Shown piece by piece: positions 22,151 through 23,327 of a stretch of DNA of 23,327 nt. A model generated the notes under the pieces. The model searched no databases. It worked only from the letters and a program-made list of their open reading frames with translations, and had not been told where the DNA came from. This stretch comes from a virus. The stretch is taken from IMG/VR virus record IMGVR_UViG_3300037961_003782, positions 1 to 23,327 of that record; one strand, written 5' to 3'. Numbering within the stretch: the stretch's first letter is position 1; each line of letters opens with the position of its first letter. Both the position numbers and the translations under genes were made by a program.

Positions 22151-23327
22151 ATGGCAGATAATCTAAATGATACCAAAGATATTGTAGCAGAATTAGAAGA
22201 ACTTCTTGGTAAGAGTGTTGAACACGCTAAGAAGTTACCTATGTTTATGCGCAAATTATTGGGCATAACTGATGAAGTGGTTCAATTAGAGGAAGAAATA
22301 GCTAGGTTGAAAGAAGAGGGTGCTGAAGCGGCTGATGAAGAAACTGATTCTACAAAGAGAGGTATTGAAGGAAAACAGGCTGCTAGAGATTTGATACAAG
22401 GGCAACTACAATTTATGAGTGGATTTGTAGACCAATCTAAAGCTGCTGTAGCTACAATAACTAGGATGGTTGGAGGATTGGGTTTTGTAAATGCGGTATT
22501 GCTTGGAATAGTAGCTTACGCTGCTGATTTCTTACGAACTATGAGTAAAGTACGTGAGGAAATTGGTGGTAGTGTATTACAAGCAGCTGAACTGGCAGTG
22601 GAAATTCAAAGAGCACAAAGATTTAGTGCTTTACTATTCTTTGATGGTGAGTTAGTTAGAAAAACTGCTAAAGCTATTGTAGATGAATTTGGTACATTAA
22701 ATGCAGTTACTGCTACAAGTGTACAAAACATAGGTGAATTTGCAAAGTTAAGTGGCGCTAGCGTAACCGATGTTGTTAAGTTAGCCAGATTGTTTGATAC
22801 GTTAGCTATAAGTTCAGAGGATGCTGCTCAAAATCTAAAAGATGCATCGTTTGAAGCGGGTATATTAGTAGACCAGGCTTTTAATGAAATAGCAACTCAA
22901 GCAGAATTTTTTGCTACATTTACAGACGAGAGTGCTAAAAATATTCAGAACGCTTTAGTGTTTGCAAAACAATTAGGAACCACGTTAGAAGCTACAAATA
23001 GAATATCAGAAAAACTTCTTGATGTTGAAAGTGCTATAACAAATCAATTTAAGTTATCAGCTATACTTGGTAGACAAATAAATGTAGAGGAAGCTATAAG
23101 ATTAAACTTTCTTGGACAAACAGACAGAGCTCAAGAGGTAGTAGTTTCACAAATTAGACAGGCGGTTGCTGAGTTAGGTGGATTTAATAGATTATTACCT
23201 ATACAAAGAAGAGAATTAGCTACAACATTTGGACTAACTGTTCCTGAATTATTAAAAGTAGTAAGTGCAGATGTAGGTGGTACTGCTATAGGCGCAGTTG
23301 GAAGAACATCCGTACCTTTACAAGTTC
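22151..23327 (+). CDS. Probable tail tape measure protein, 3'-truncated (first 392 aa)
   Basis: The start at 22151 follows a TTGGA site. The frame stays open to the window end, so the protein is longer than 392 residues. The first ~100 residues are acidic and coiled-coil-like (VVQLEEEIARLKEEGAEAAD). A hydrophobic, membrane-type segment lies at about residues 108-128 (GGLGFVNAVLLGIVAYAADF). A long Ala-rich helical region follows, including 'INVEEAIRLNFLGQTDRAQE' and 'RRELATTFGLTVPELLKVVS', a pattern I associate with tape-measure-like structural proteins of T4-like marine phages. Tape measure proteins set tail length and leave through the tube on infection. Position after sheath, tube and gp26-like genes agrees. 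A different large virion protein cannot be excluded without the rest. Confidence 0.65.
   Translation, partial: MADNLNDTKDIVAELEELLGKSVEHAKKLPMFMRKLLGITDEVVQLEEEIARLKEEGAEAADEETDSTKRGIEGKQAARDLIQGQLQFMSGFVDQSKAAVATITRMVGGLGFVNAVLLGIVAYAADFLRTMSKVREEIGGSVLQAAELAVEIQRAQRFSALLFFDGELVRKTAKAIVDEFGTLNAVTATSVQNIGEFAKLSGASVTDVVKLARLFDTLAISSEDAAQNLKDASFEAGILVDQAFNEIATQAEFFATFTDESAKNIQNALVFAKQLGTTLEATNRISEKLLDVESAITNQFKLSAILGRQINVEEAIRLNFLGQTDRAQEVVVSQIRQAVAELGGFNRLLPIQRRELATTFGLTVPELLKVVSADVGGTAIGAVGRTSVPLQV

Noticed and set aside
1-23327. tRNA genes, insertion sequences, integrase or attachment sites
   Set aside because: No cloverleaf, transposase, terminal inverted repeat or recombinase signature was seen anywhere in the window.

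Overview
The window looks like part of the late, structural half of a tailed phage with a contractile tail, T4-like in its tail genes. It is AT-rich (roughly one third GC by eye) and every supported gene lies on the + strand. The tail sheath (gp18-like) and tail tube (gp19-like) proteins, a gp26/gp51-like baseplate or tail-assembly protein and the start of a probable tape measure protein fix the identity. The Ser/Gly/Thr-rich fibre proteins, with W-K-V-V-S-G-S starts and 'YDLGS-x-T-x-x-W' modules, resemble those of uncultured marine phages. That habitat is an inference; no host marker is visible.

Layout. (1) 1-8125: fibre or baseplate-appendage genes. These are a 5'-truncated large protein, two ~300-aa fibre proteins, a small helical protein, an 88-aa mini-fibre protein and a 1191-aa repeat fibre ending in an S74-type intramolecular chaperone. 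(2) 8126-12204: three tandem paralogues of 448, 456 and 451 aa. Each has a short head, a ~180-residue collagen-like Gly-X-Y stalk and a C-terminal S74-type chaperone. (3) 12244-16939: a sugar-modification cassette. One gene is a TibC/Aah-like protein O-heptosyltransferase fused to the N-terminal half of a NodU/TobZ-type O-carbamoyltransferase. The next is the C-terminal half of that carbamoyltransferase fused to a GT-A glycosyltransferase. The third is an HldD-like ADP-heptose 6-epimerase. (4) 16942-20681: a small coiled-coil protein, the sheath gene with an elaborate leader, a strong terminator and the tube gene. (5) 20694-23327: a small membrane protein, the gp26-like gene with a start-less extension frame behind a T7 run, a small basic protein and the tape measure gene, which runs off the window.

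Working model (inference). The cassette could make and attach a carbamoylated heptose. HldD would provide ADP-L-glycero-D-manno-heptose. The TibC-like domain would place heptose on serines of a repetitive beta-structured adhesin. The re-assembled carbamoyltransferase would decorate it, and the second glycosyltransferase would extend it. The Ser-rich repeat fibres just upstream are the obvious candidate acceptors. I regard this split, double-fused heptosylation/carbamoylation system as the most novel content here.

Second in interest is a candidate +1 (or -2) programmed frameshift at 21632-21638 between tube and tape measure, where other tailed phages make frameshifted tail-assembly chaperones. 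An octamer, TATTTATA or a close variant, recurs before most transcription-unit starts and is a candidate late promoter.
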